Below are positions 31,811 through 43,869 of a DNA stretch of 64,000 nt, piece after piece. Each line of letters opens with the position of its first letter. Position 1 is the first letter of the stretch. Position numbers and translations under genes: made by a program. The notes under the pieces are model-generated. The model ran no database searches and was not told the origin of the DNA. It was given only the letters and a program-made list of their open reading frames with translations. Source of the stretch: Anisodus tanguticus (Eukaryota > Streptophyta > Magnoliopsida > Solanales > Solanaceae); NCBI GenBank assembly GCA_034509755.1, contig CM067556.1:42950045-43014044 (forward strand), given 5' to 3'.

Positions 31811-33678
31811 GTGCATAAGTCAGATATTCTAGATATCCACGGGGGTACAATCATGGAATCAATGAATGCTCAATTCTTTGAAGATACATTTCCTAGAAAG
31901 GAAAAAGACATAACCTCTCGCAAACAAAGTTATGAACAAAGCTCTCGGGAACCGGGAGTCGTTGATGGCCCGGATCTAGATGGTTCAGATCTAGTGGACC
32001 TCGAAGTTGCTGAATATCCGGAATCTAGTGTTCCAGATTCTCAGAACTTGGAAACTCCAGAGATGGAACGAAGGCAAAGTAAAAGGGCCAGGAAGGGTAA
32101 ATCCTTTGGTCCTGACTTTGTAGCTTATATGGTTGATGATGAACTAAGGACAATTGTTGAAGCATTGTCAACTCTAGAGGCACCGCTCTGGAAAGAAGCT
32201 ATTGAGAGTGAAATAGACTCCATTCTGCATAACCATACTTGGGAGTTGGTTGATCTTCCTCCGGGAAATAAACCGTTGGGTTGTAAATGGATACTCAAAT
32301 GGAAGTATAAAGCAGATGGGTCTATAGATAAGTACAAGGCCAGGTTGGTAGTCAAGGGAAATCAGGAGAAAGAAGGCCTTGACTACTTTGACACGTACTC
32401 CCCGGTGAATCGGATGACGTCCATACAGGTATTAATTGCGATCGCAGCGTTGCGTGATCTTGAGATACATCAAATGTATGTCAAGACAACCTTCCTAAAT
32501 GGTGATTTGGAAGAAGAAATCTATATGGAACAACCCGAGGGGTATATGGTTCCAGGGCAAGGGAAGAAAGTCTGTCGGCTTGTTAAATCTCTGTACGGGC
32601 TGAAACAAGCCCCGAAGCAATGGCAAAAAAATTTGATAGTACTCTACTATCGAAGGGTTTTTCCATTAATGAGTGTGACAAATGGGTCTATATGAAAGGT
32701 AACTCTGATTCATTCGTCATGATATGCTTGTATGTAGATGACATGTTGATCACAAGAGGCAGTCCTAGTTTGATTCTAGAGACTAAGAACATGTTGAAAT
32801 AATGCTTCGACATGAAGGATTTGGGTATCATAGATGTCATCTTAGGGGTAATCTCTAAGACGTCTGACGGACTGGTCTTGTCTCAGTCTCACCACATCGA
32901 GGATGTGTTGAGAAAGTTTGAGATGTTTGACAGTTCGCCTATAAAGGCACCACTGGATAGAAAACGAAAGCTTGATAAAAATCGTAGTGCACCCGTATGC
33001 CAGGAGCGATATGCACAGGTGATTGGTAGTTTGATGTACATAACAAATTGCACCCGACCTGATATTGCTTATGCAATCAACAAGTTGGCTAGGTTTACCT
33101 GTAATCCAAGTAATGATCATTGGAAGGCGTTGGATCGGGTACTACGTTACATGAAATACACGCTAACTTATGGATTGCATTATTCGAGATATCCAGCTGT
33201 ACTAGAGGGGTACAGTGATACAAACTGGATATCTGACATAGAGAACACCAAGTCCACCAGTGGGTATGTATTTACAATTGGTGGTAGGGCTATGTCTTGG
33301 AAATCCTCTAAGCAAACTTGCATCGCCCGATTCATGGTGGAATCGGAGTTTATCGCTTTAGACAAAGCAGGAGAAAAAGCTGAGTGGCTTCACGACTTCT
33401 TAGAGGATGTTCCTTGTTGGGACAAACCTGTACCTTCTGTAATGATCCACTGCGACTGTCAGTCGGCTCTAGGAATGGCACGGAGTGCTATGTACAACGG
33501 CAAGTCTCATCATATTCGACGGAGATATAAGACCGTTAGGCAGCTGATCACCACGGGTATAATATCCATTGATTACATAAAGTCAAAGGATAACATAGCG
33601 GACCCGTTAATAAAGGGCTTACCCAAGGATCAGATGTTCTGCCTGTCTAGGGGAATGGGCTTAAAATCCAAAGTATAA
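31811..33678 (+). pseudogene. copia B reverse transcriptase and RNase H, frameshifted
   Basis: The first frame (to 32695) carries the linker, WKEAIESEIDSILHNHTWEL and the RT start. A one-base loss in QWQKN near 32630 shifts the frame. The YVDD then follows near 32731 in a frame interrupted by TAA at 32800-32802; element A has CAA there. From 32812 to 33678 RT end and RNase H (GYSDTNWIS, HCDCQSALG) are open. The end GMGLKSKV matches A. Confidence 0.93.
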
Positions 33679-34306
33679 GGACCAATACGGTGGTAACCCA
33701 ACCTTCCTGACTGAAGATCCCAAGAATTAGGTTCAATAAGAAAACTAAGTTGTAAAGGTTCAGTTGAGCGCTTCGGTAGAAGCATGAGCACTTCGGATAG
33801 TGATTTCTGTAAAGAAACACCAAATCCAAAGCCGTTCCCGTGATAGAATATAAGTGCTATATGCAGTGTGGGTAAAGGTTAAGTTTCCAAAACCTTTAAT
33901 GATCCTCCCCGGTGGAGGTTAGGTTTGGGGAAACTTTTAATGGTTTCTAACACTTGTAAAGTGAGGTATAGCAGGATACCTTATACGAGACCACCTATTT
34001 TAGTGCGAGGACTGTCCACCCCAAATGAACGCACTTAAGAATCCAAGAAGTGTCCATGCCCACAGCGGACAAAACATTATGAAGAACTGAGTAAAGGAAG
34101 TTGTTGTGTTGGTTCCGTTGACTTGGCTTACACTAAACACTGACGGTTCAAGACATCACGTTCACCGCGTAGTAAGTAAGTTCGATGGTATTCAACTATG
34201 GAAGGTTCAAGGCGTATGCTACCTATCCAGATGCAACATCGGTTCGCTGAAAGATTGCTGGAAAAGGCACCATGTGTGTGCTCCAAAATCTCTTTCAAGA
34301 GGAGAT
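33679..34306 (+). other. copia B 3' untranslated region and polypurine tract
   Basis: Alignable with 1341-1962 of A. A purine tract (CAAGAGGAGAT) ends at 34306, directly before the LTR. No gene. Confidence 0.75.
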
Positions 34307-35194
34307 TGTTGGAAATTTACTAATGTGGAATTAAGTATATCCTATTAATTTATGACTCGAACAATTGGGGCCCGCACGTCGAAAATGTCATTTTCACACA
34401 CGTGCACACATATTGCCAAGTATCGCAATTTTCATTAGTGAAAGAGATATTGGTACGTATGTAATACGTTTGAGACATAGAATTATGGACGGTTATTGGC
34501 CAAATGACAATGTATTCCACTTTGGTAAAAGAAGGAAGAAGTGTAAGATGAAACGAGTCGGAAATCGCCGTGGAGCCGCGAAGGCCGCGGCGCAGCCCCG
34601 TCGGAGCCGAGGCGTCGGAGCGCCGCGACGCCTCCCAGGGAGCGCCGGAGAGCCGCGACGCCTCCCAGGGAGCGCTGCGGCGCTAATTGGGTCTTCAGTT
34701 ACTGGAGTCGCGGCGCTTCGGAGGTAGAATGCTGCGACGGAAAGTTGAAAAGTTCTGACCTTTGGGCTGGTTTTGGAGCATTGATTATCCATTACTTGGC
34801 ACATGAATTCAGCCATTATTTGGCTGAATGTAACCTCTCAATTAAGTGCCATTACAGGGCTATTGAAGGCCATTAGTTGGCTAGTTGAGGGGTCTTCTCC
34901 TTACACTATAAATTGAAGCCTTTGGCTCAATTGAACAAGACTCAACACTTAGAAAATACTCCAGATTTTCTGAATTCATCTTCTTCCTCTCTAGAAAAGT
35001 TACTATACTCAAAGTTCTTCAAGAGTATACGGGGCAATCTTGTCTTAAAGACAGAGTGTCATCACTCGACTCAACAAATCACCAAGCATTTTGTTAAGTT
35101 CTTGATTTCCAGTTTATTTTAATAGTTAATTTATCCTTTCTACCATTGTAATAGTTATTTACTTCCCGTTCTCTGAAACAATTGTATCCCAACA
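34307..35194 (+). repeat. copia B 3' LTR (888 bp)
   Basis: TGTTGGAAATTTACTAATG to GTATCCCAACA. Relative to the 5' LTR it lacks about 80 bp after CTTCAAGAGTA (near 35030), with TATAC microhomology at the break. Its GC-rich cassette (34559-34740) has an internal duplication of about 30 bp around GCCGCGACGCCTCCCAGGG. Confidence 0.93.
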
Positions 35195-36436
35195 ACATTT
35201 TATTAAAGGGGGATTAAAAATTGTAATTATAAGTCAAAATTTACAGAAATCTTACTCTACTTGATGAAAAATTAATGAGTTAGTAGTGTCATTATGATGA
35301 GGCAGAACACGAGCAACATTGAGTTTCTTCCTGCTTACCTCTATCATTTGGTTCTCTAAGATATAGCATGGCCTCCAAACAAGTTAAATTATATCCTCAT
35401 GTATGGATGACTTAGCAAAAATTATCACCATAATTTTACCTTTGAATGCGGGAGATATATCCGCTCTTCTGATCTTTTCAACTCTTTCAACTTCTTCCGA
35501 TTGATATAAATTCTTCTGATTGGCATTTGATAGAAGAAAAAATATAAAAGGCACGTTAAAAACATCGTTCTATATATAGCGGACAAGAATTAAAGCTTGT
35601 AATCGACAATGATAAAAGATATAACTTTTACTTGAAAACTAACTGTATAAATACATTGAACAAACTACATGATTCGTACAACGATATTCCAAACTAAATT
35701 TAATCTATCAGATTGATTTTAACAAAAAATATCAAGATGAAAAAGTAGAATTACTTGGAAAACTAATTGTAACAAATGTGATATGCTTGGCTACTAATTG
35801 TATAAACACAGGAAAATAAACAAAATGTGGAACACCCACTAAAATGCCAAACAAAATGTGATCTGTACATGCTTCCTAATGAATTTTCGGAATGAATAAA
35901 TAGCATCACTCATGAGAGTTTAATTGGAATTTAAGAATTATAATAAAGATAGAGGAACTCAAGAGACTCAGTCATTATGTATATAGAATTTAGTGCTCTT
36001 TTAAAGCTTATAATGAAGGATTTGCAACAGTAAAATTCATGGAAAATTAATATTTAAACATTTTAATTAGAGGAATAAGGAAGAAAAAGACAAAAAAAGG
36101 AGAAAAAAATAAATAGAATCCTTGAACACAAAGACGTGTCATATCACCTTGTTTATATCTAGCTTGAATCAACGGAGGGCTTTCATATTTTCCATCTCTA
36201 TATGTGAGTCATTTAACCTGGTATCAACGCCAATGTCAACTTCATCTTTCTTGTCCACGTCTCTTCCCTCTCCTTAACTCTCAACCATATCATTTATGTC
36301 CTTTTCATCAAATTCTCGATCTCATTTGTTTGCACTTAATAGAAGTTAGAATCTTAATCATTCATATCTCAGTCATTAAGTGCGTTTGTTGTTGTATGGG
36401 GGAAAAATTCTTATAAGACAGTTGTGCGAATTATAA
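35195..36436. other. AT-rich flank, no gene
   Basis: Between copia B and gypsy G. No open frame with recognisable homology and no terminal repeats were seen. Confidence 0.4.
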
Positions 36437-36996
36437 TGTGACACGTGGAGAACGATTTTGAGTCTAGTCCAGGTCAGCCCAAGGCGCTACCGATATGGGT
36501 ACGAGCAGTACCGGGAGCATCGCATGCATAGTTGGTACCGGTGACTCGGAAGGTCAGGGGGGCCGTTTGGATCGCAACGGATAGCCATTATTGAACCGGT
36601 CATACGCCTTCCGAAAGAGCATTGATGGAATTTATTGAGATACTAATTGTCCAATTATTACAACATTCATTCTCCTGTATAAATGAGAGCATATTTCGTG
36701 GGGTATGTATCCGAAAAGCTCATGTATACATATGACACATTGTTTCATTGTAAGGCATCATATTCAAGTTATTACAATACACTTACTCATTTTCTATGGA
36801 TAATTGTGCTTTCATACGAGTGCGGTGACTTTGCCAGAAGCTAACACAAGGCTCAGGCTCATCATTACTTTTCTTTGTCGTAATATTTCTTATTTACAGT
36901 ATATTCTATTTAGCTTTATTGATAAATCAGTCACTTGAAATCTACGTGTCCTTGACCACGTATACAAATTCAACTGTACCATTTTAGGGGTAAATA
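36437..36996 (+). repeat. gypsy G 5' LTR (about 560 bp)
   Basis: Starts TGTGACACGTGGAGAACG and ends TTTTAGGGGTAAATA, where CA would be usual. The primer site follows at once. The start is inferred from the lineage's usual TGTGACACGTG. Confidence 0.72.
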
Positions 36997-36999
36997 GTT

Positions 37000-37015
37000 T
37001 GGCGCCCACCGTGGG
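37000..37015 (+). other. gypsy G primer-binding site
   Basis: TGGCGCCCACCGTGGG three bases after the LTR end is the form common in plant Tat-type elements. Confidence 0.8.
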
Positions 37016-37104
37016 TTTTGGACAATTGTGGTGTCACAAGTGACCCATCTTTTCTACCAATCAATTTTTCTCTTTGAGTCTTGTTTTTTGTTAAGAGTAA
37101 GCAA

Positions 37105-38330
37105 ATGAATGAAAGAGAGGGACTCGGAGACAACCGCAACATGGGGGATAACACTAACAACTTCCCCATCGGGCCAAATGGCCTACCGGCAGAGGATCCG
37201 ACATGGAGAGATTCGTTGGCAGGAGACAGAGCCACTTCCGGAGGCGGACAGACTTGGCAGGAGGATGTTCCCAATGATGAAACGTCTGGAAGCCATACAG
37301 AACCTGAGGGCGCAGAATGTCGATATGAGTGAGCAGTTACATCGTCTGATGCGGTTCCACACGGAATACATGTCCAAAATCGCTGGCAGTATCCCAATAG
37401 ATGACCCGACACCTTCTCTAAATGCCAACGGAGATACCGGAAATAACAGGACCGGTCGAGGAATGATGGTGCTTCAGAAAGCGAAGACGTCCATGGAAAT
37501 ACGTTCCAAGAACAAGCATTAAAATTTATGAAGGACATGACAAACAAAGTAGTTACCAATGCAGAAAAGGCAGAAAAAATTGTCAAGGAGTTTCAGCACC
37601 AATTCAGTCAAATAGCAGGGGCCCTCATGTGGTTGACGGACCAAACGCGAGGAGATACATTTAGTTGGCGTATAAGTCAGATGCTGCTCCTGAACTCATA
37701 CCCAAAAGGTTTAAAATGCCTTTTGTATCTAAGTACGAAGGGACTACTGATCCACAGAAGCACATAACGACTTATACTACGGTTGTAAAAGGAAATGATC
37801 TAAAGGAATGAGAAATAGAATTGGTTCTGATTAAGAAATTTTCTGAGGACACTTGCAAAGAGAGCTTTTATATGGTATTCACTCCTCCATGAGAACTCAA
37901 TCGTATTATTCACCTAGCTCGCTGACATGTTCATAAAAGCTCATGCGGGGTGGGGATGGGGGGTGGGGGGGCACAACAGGTGAAGACGTGCAAAACAGAT
38001 ATCTTTCGCATTGCGCAAGGAGAAACGAAACTCCTTTGGGACTTCTTTTTATGATTCCAAAAGGAGCAGATGCTGCTACCCGCAGTCCCAGATAAATGGC
38101 TATAGAGGCTTTCACAAAAGGTTTGAACCCTTCAAGTTTAGACACCTCACGGAAGCTCAAGAAGAATCTCTTGAAATTCCAAGCTACAACCTGGGAAGAC
38201 ATGCACAACCTGTATGAGTCCAAGATTCGGATTGAAGATAATTTGCTAGGATCTCAGACCGGAAGTATTTTTGGGAAGTCAGAGGAAGGAGCCGGAGCCG
38301 ATCGAAACTCCTTGAAGAATCGCTTCTAAC
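37105..38330 (+). pseudogene. gypsy G gag, broken
   Basis: Short frames at 37081-37332, 37109-37522 and 37528-37767 give a hydrophilic N-terminus. The frame at 38096-38329 carries AIEAFTKGLNPSSL and TTWEDMHNLYESKIRIEDNL. The last is the C-terminal gag motif seen in Tat elements. No complete frame is left. Gag would form the particle core. Confidence 0.75.
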
Positions 38331-38815
38331 CCTATCCTACTCCTAGAAAGCAAGGAGGAGGACAAAGTTTTCACTCCCTAGAAAAAACAAATAACAAGGA
38401 AGGGTATGGACGAAACAATCAAGGGTTGGTAAATTTCGATAAAGAGAATTCATCTAGATCTTTGACAAAAAATTACGGATACCCAAAATTGTCTAAGTAC
38501 AACTTCAGTATCAACGAATATCAAATGGTGGCGGTACTAAGAACTTATCTAGAATCCCGACCACCGAAGTTGTTACAGTCCAACACTAGTAAAAGAGATT
38601 AGTCCATTTGGTGTGACTTTCACGGCACTCACGGACATAAAATCACAAACTGCAAAATTTACGAGAAGAGGTTGCAGGAATGCTGAGCAGGGGCCACCTC
38701 TGAGAATATTTGAGCGAAAGAGCTCATAACAACTATGTGCGAAGTCCACATGTCGAGGACAAACCTAATCCAACCGCGCCACCCTATGTTATAAATATGA
38801 TTTTTTGGCGGGTCA

Positions 38816-39150
38816 ATGATTGCTGCTACATATTTTACTACGATGAAGAAAATAAAAATCTCAGAAAGGTTCCGGGAGATACCAGATGAGCACACTATCA
38901 CTTTTACTGAGGAAGACGCTGCCGGAGTGATCTTTCAGCATAACGATGCATTAGTTATCACGATACCTATCGATTGCTTCCAGGTGAAGAGGGTCTTGAT
39001 CGATATCGGGAGCTCAACTAATATTATCCAGCTAAAGGTCTGGAAGAGATGAATATGGCAGACAAGTTTGTTCCAACTGCCAGAACCCTGACAGATTTTA
39101 ACATGTCTAGTGAAATCACGAAGGGGGAAGTATACCTGCCAGTGGATGCC
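38816..39150 (+). pseudogene. gypsy G protease
   Basis: ITIPIDCFQVKRVLIDIGSS followed by TNII is the retropepsin active-site region of gypsy elements. The usual form is VLVDPGSSANI. The catalytic Asp (39002-39004) is kept. The frame ends shortly after, at about 39050. Confidence 0.82.
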
Positions 39151-39589
39151 ACTGGAGTCATTAAGATGACTTAATTTTTATGTCATTGACAGTAACATGA
39201 GGTATAATGCAATATTCAGGAGGCCATGGATACATGATATGAAAGACATCCCATCAACATTGCATCTATTGGTAAAGTTCCCTACACTAGAAGGGGTTCA
39301 ATAAATTAGAAGTGAACAACCCATTTCCTGGGAGATATATGCCATAGAGGAACCAAAGGCGAAGGCAGATCCCAAGAAATTACAGAAAATGGAGCATGTA
39401 TCGGATGATGTCCATCAGGTTCTACCAAAAGAACTAGAATCAGTCTACCCGGAAGAGTTTTCAGACCGGTATCAGTTGCCTAGATATTTTCAGGTACCGG
39501 ACGAGTTGGATGCCACCAAGTCCACTATAGAAAAACTTGAGCAAATTGCTCTACACTCGTAAACTCCCAGCAGGAAGGTATACTTGGGC

Positions 39590-40480
39590 ACATGATTAAC
39601 CCCGGAGATCAGGGATTTAATTCTTAAATATCTTACGGTTAACATTGATTTCTTGCATGGTCGCATGAAGATATGAAATGTATCCCTCTAGAAGTCACAA
39701 CTCATAAGTTGGGTTTGGATCTCAGTTTTCCTACCATGGGCAAAAGAAGCGACCGATTGTCGAACTCCGCAACAGGTTTGTAAAAGAGCGGTAGCTAGAT
39801 TACTTAGTATATGATCAATCCGGATGGTAAAGTACCCGGACTTGTTAGAAAACATAGTCGTAGTGCCTAAAAAGGGGAATAGATTTATAAGTGCATCGAC
39901 TATAAAGATTTGAATAAAGCATGTCCTAAAGACTCTTTTCTGCTGTCGAACATATACCAAATGATTGATGCTATGGCTTGACACGAGATCATGAGTTTAC
40001 TCGATGCGTATTCCAGGTATAACCAAATAAGGATGCACCCGGAAGACCAAGAGAAAATATATTTTTAACTACTTTTGGGACCTATTGCTATAACGTTATG
40101 CCATTCGGATTAAAAAATATCGGAGCTACATATCAAAGATTAGTTAACAAGATGTTTGAAAAGCAATTAGGAAAGACTGTTGAAGTTTATATAGATGATA
40201 TACTTGTTAAGAGTCTTCATACAGAGGACCATTTAAACTATTTAAAAGAAATATTTGAGGTGTTGAGAAAGTTTAACATGAAACTTAACCTCGAGAAATA
40301 TACTTTCAGGGTGGGTTCCGATTTTTTTTTTTGGGTTACTTGGTTTCCCATAGAGGAATTGAGATAAACCCTGACAAAATAAAGGCTATGGAGGACATAC
40401 CGGCACACTTGAAGATGTGAAAGTAGTGCAGTGGTTGACCGGGCAAGTGGTAGCTCTGAGTAGGTTTATCTCTCGGTCAT
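39590..40480 (+). pseudogene. gypsy G reverse transcriptase, broken
   Basis: Decayed fingers include VVVPKKGNRFI near 39857 and SLLDAYSRYNQIRMHPED near 39990. The open part at 40098-40367 starts MPFGLKNIGATYQRLVNKMF and contains the catalytic YIDD near 40189. A T-run near 40320 disrupts the frame after GSDF. Confidence 0.9.
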
Positions 40481-40539
40481 CAGAAAAATGTCACATGTTT
40501 TTTTCACTTCTGAAAAGAAGAATGATTTTGCTTGGACGC

Positions 40540-41415
40540 CCAAGTGCCAGTAGGCCCTACGGGACCTGAAGGCTTACCTATCCAATCCTACGCTCATGTC
40601 AATGTCGAAGAACGAAGAATAATTACTCATATATCTGGTAGTCTCGGAGTTAGCAGTAAGTGCAATACTGGTACGTGAAGAAAATGTTATGCAATTTTCT
40701 ATCTATTATGTAAGTAGAATGATTTCAGGGGCCAAAACTCAGTACCCGTTGCTCGAAATACTGGTTTTTGCTTTAATAATGTCATCGCGAAAGCTTTGAC
40801 CATATTTTCAATGCCACCCAATTCTTAGTAACCACATTCCCACCTAAGATTGTGATACACAAACTCGAGCTTTCTGGGCACTTGGCTAAATTGGCGGTAG
40901 ATTTAATTAAATTTGACATGGAATATGGAGATTTTCTGGTCTTGGGGACTGCCTTTGGAGTCTAGCCACTTTTCACAAATGGTGCTTTCAACGTCAAAGG
41001 GATCGGTTTGGGAGTAGTGTTGTAAACTCCCACCGGTGAAATTTTAAGACAAGCAATTCATAGTACTCCGTTGACTAACAATGAAGCCGAGTATGAGGCT
41101 TTGATTGCAGGTTTGGAGCTATCCCAGGGCTTAGGCTCCCAGATTATTGAGGTTAAGTGTGACTCGTTGCTAGTAGTGAACCAATTTCATAGTGTGTTCA
41201 AGGACAAAGAGGAATGTATATCGAGATACCTCGAAAAGGTTTTGAAGTTGTTATCCCAGTTCCAAGAATGGAAGATGGTGCATATACCCCACGAAGAGAA
41301 TATTGAGGCGGATACACTCGCAAACCTGGGCTCCAGCTCAGAAGTCAATGGTTCTAAAACCGAGTCAGTTGTTCAACTGTTGAATTCGGCATTGGATTCT
41401 GCATGTTACAATTAG
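40540..41415 (+). pseudogene. gypsy G RNase H and additional archaeal-type RNase H
   Basis: After the RT and a decayed connection/RNase H, a second RNase H begins near 40965 with LFTNGAFNVKG. It continues NNEAEYEALIAGLELSQ (41074), EVKCDSLLVV and NIEADTLANLG. The acidic positions Glu, Asp, Asp are kept, but the first Asp (usually TDGA) is Asn at 40978-40980. The dual RNase H defines the Tat group. Confidence 0.87.
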
Positions 41416-41439
41416 GTGAATTCAACCAACCTAACTTGA

Positions 41440-42660
41440 GACTAGAGGAATGAATTCCTAGACTACCTCATAAATGGAAAGCTCCTAGAGGACCCGATTT
41501 CATCCAGAGTTCTGAGGACCAAATTCGCACAGTATTGTGTCATGAATGGTAAACTTTATCGAATGTGTTTTTATGGTCCCTTAGCCCGGTACATAGGCCC
41601 CGATGAAGCAGATTACATATTGAGGGAAGTCCATGAGGGCATATGCGGAAACTATTTGGGAGTGGTGTCCCTGATGAGGAAGCTCATGAGGGCCGGTTAC
41701 TGTTGACCCCAGATCGAGGAAGACACGAAAACATTTGTGAAAAATATGACAAGTGTCAGTGTCATGCACAACTATTACATCAACTGAGAGAGGAGCTGCA
41801 TCTAGTTGTATGTCTATGGCCGTTCATGAAATGGGGGATGGACATAGTCGGATCTTTGCCAGCGGCACTAGGACAGGTATCTCAAATTATATTTATGACT
41901 GACTATGTTTCTAAATGGGTTGAAGATGCAGCTTATACGAAGCTCAATGAGAAAGAGGTGATGGACTTCATCTGGCAGCATATCATTTGTCATTTTGGAA
42001 TCCCAAAGGATAGCTTGTGACAACGGTCAAAATTTCATTAGGGCCAATGTCACGAAGTTCCTAGATGACTTGAACATCAAGTTGATCACAGCCACACCCT
42101 ATCACCCCAGTGCGAATGGTCAAGCAGAGTCAACAAACAAGACCATAATTCAAAACTTAAAGAAGAAGTTGGAAGCTGCAAAAGGAAACTAGACGTCTAT
42201 GCTGCCAGAAATATTATGGGTGTATAAAACCACGGTAAAAATAAGTACCGGAGAGACTCCTTTTTTCCTTGGTCTACGGTGCAGAGGCCTTGATCCTGGT
42301 TTAATTGGAAAATTCAAGTTTGAGATACCTCTGGGCTGAGGACAAAATATCCACACACCTGGATTTGCTCGAAGAACGTCGGACCTTACATACATCTGAA
42401 TGGTAGCCCAAAAACAAAGAATGGAATGTTACTATAACCAACGCACAAATCTCTGACATTTCAAACTCAAGGACTTAGTGCTCCAGAGGGTAACTCAGAG
42501 TACCCGGGAGCATAATGCAGGGAAATTTGGCGCAAATTGGGAAGGGTCGTATACAGTCACCTGTATTGCTGGTAAATGAGCTTATCAGCTTACAGACCAA
42601 TAAGGAAACAAATTTCCTAGTAAATGAAGATGTAAGCCACTTGAAGAAGTACTATGTGTA
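41440..42660 (+). pseudogene. gypsy G integrase, broken
   Basis: The zinc module is decayed: HEGICGNYLG near 41633 has Tyr for the second His. The core has WGMDIVGSLP near 41833, CDNGQNFI near 42008 and NGQAESTNKTI near 42115, so the D-D-E residues are still readable. The C-terminal GKFGANWEGSYTV near 42520 fits the family. Stops at about 41704, 42018 and 42190 break it. Confidence 0.88.
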
Positions 42661-43869
42661 GTGAGATAAAACATATGTTGCACTCTTTTTCCCTTCGTCT
42701 GGTTTTTGTCCCAATTAGATTTTTCCGGTAAGATTTTTAATGAGGCAGCACCAAAATATTAACATGTTAACTGTCTTACTACCGAGGAGAGCTATCCACT
42801 GTCCGAGTCTTCATAGCATGAACTTCCAGACACTGGGGGGCTATATACACTCGGAGAGGGGTGAAGAAAATTTTACAAAAAATTTAGAGCTTCAAGGAAA
42901 AGCACACGATACTGGAGACTCCCCAGATTCTGGATGGCAGCCGGATTATTCTTGCACTTGTCTTCACATTTGTAAGTCAAATGATCAATAAAAAATTACT
43001 TTTTATGATTAATAAATATTTGCCATCACGAACGTAAACACATATGTTATCTTAAACATATCAAAAATTTCGTGCCATAATAAATAGGAGACGTCCTCTT
43101 CTACAACACCATTAAAAATAAGGGTCCTCTCTTATTAAAACCTTAACAAAAAGTTAAGGCTTCAGATACTAAAATTACAAGAGTTTTAAGTGGATCGGAA
43201 TCAAGTCAAGTCCGGAATCAACTATGAAAGTCATGTGAAGTCCCGATATGAGATAAAATTCATCTTTCGGAATAAAGTCAAGTTTGATAGGAATTTATCG
43301 AAAACTCCCAAAGTTTAGTGTTGGCCAATTGAAAAGTAAGCTCTAACGAAAAGTTTCAATTCATGAAACAAAGAAGTAAAAATTTGCTTTTAAGAATGAA
43401 AAGCATACAATGAAGACCTTAAGAAGAATTGCGAAAAAGGAAAGTGCTTTCATTAATATTTTTAGGACTGAAACTCGTTCGGTACAAAAGATACCAACCA
43501 GGCCCAAAAGTGACCTGATAATAGATAAAAAACTAAACTAAAATTAAAAATCACGCGAAAGGTTACTTCTTGTCCACTCCATGGTCCGTCGAGGGTGTTT
43601 CAAATATTACTAACAAAACAAAAAGATCCAAAGATCAAATAGGGGGGGTCTTATTTCCATCATCACCAGTTTCGCCTCCAGCTTTCATATCTGAATCCTC
43701 TTTGTCTCGGCGAAGAACTTCCAACGATAGTCATCAGTGTGAAGGTCAATTTCTGCGTCTAGGAGTTCAGAAGAGATATCAATCCCTAGTTTGCTGACTT
43801 CTTCAAGGATATCCACACTGCTCTTCAGAATAGCCAGATCCCTCCGGAGCTTTCATATTTGGCATTTAG
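42661..43869. other. gypsy G region between pol and antisense frame, non-coding
   Basis: Contains CACTGGGGGG near 42832, a polypurine-like tract often seen after pol in this lineage, then AT-rich sequence without a supported gene. Confidence 0.5.

Larger units (their letters stand above)
28525..35194 (+). mobile_element. Ty1/copia retrotransposon B, structurally complete
   Basis: Two LTRs (957 and 888 bp) bracket gag, protease, integrase, reverse transcriptase and RNase H. Flanking pentamers GCATT (28520-28524) and ACATT (35195-35199) agree at four of five positions, consistent with an aged duplication. Same family as A. At least ten stops or frameshifts disable it. Confidence 0.94.

Noticed and set aside
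36984..37586. 200-codon minus-strand frame, the longest minus-strand frame near gypsy G
   Set aside because: It lies antisense to the primer site and gag of G and begins in the leader. It has no recognisable motif; the genuine antisense frame of this element is at 43870-45688.
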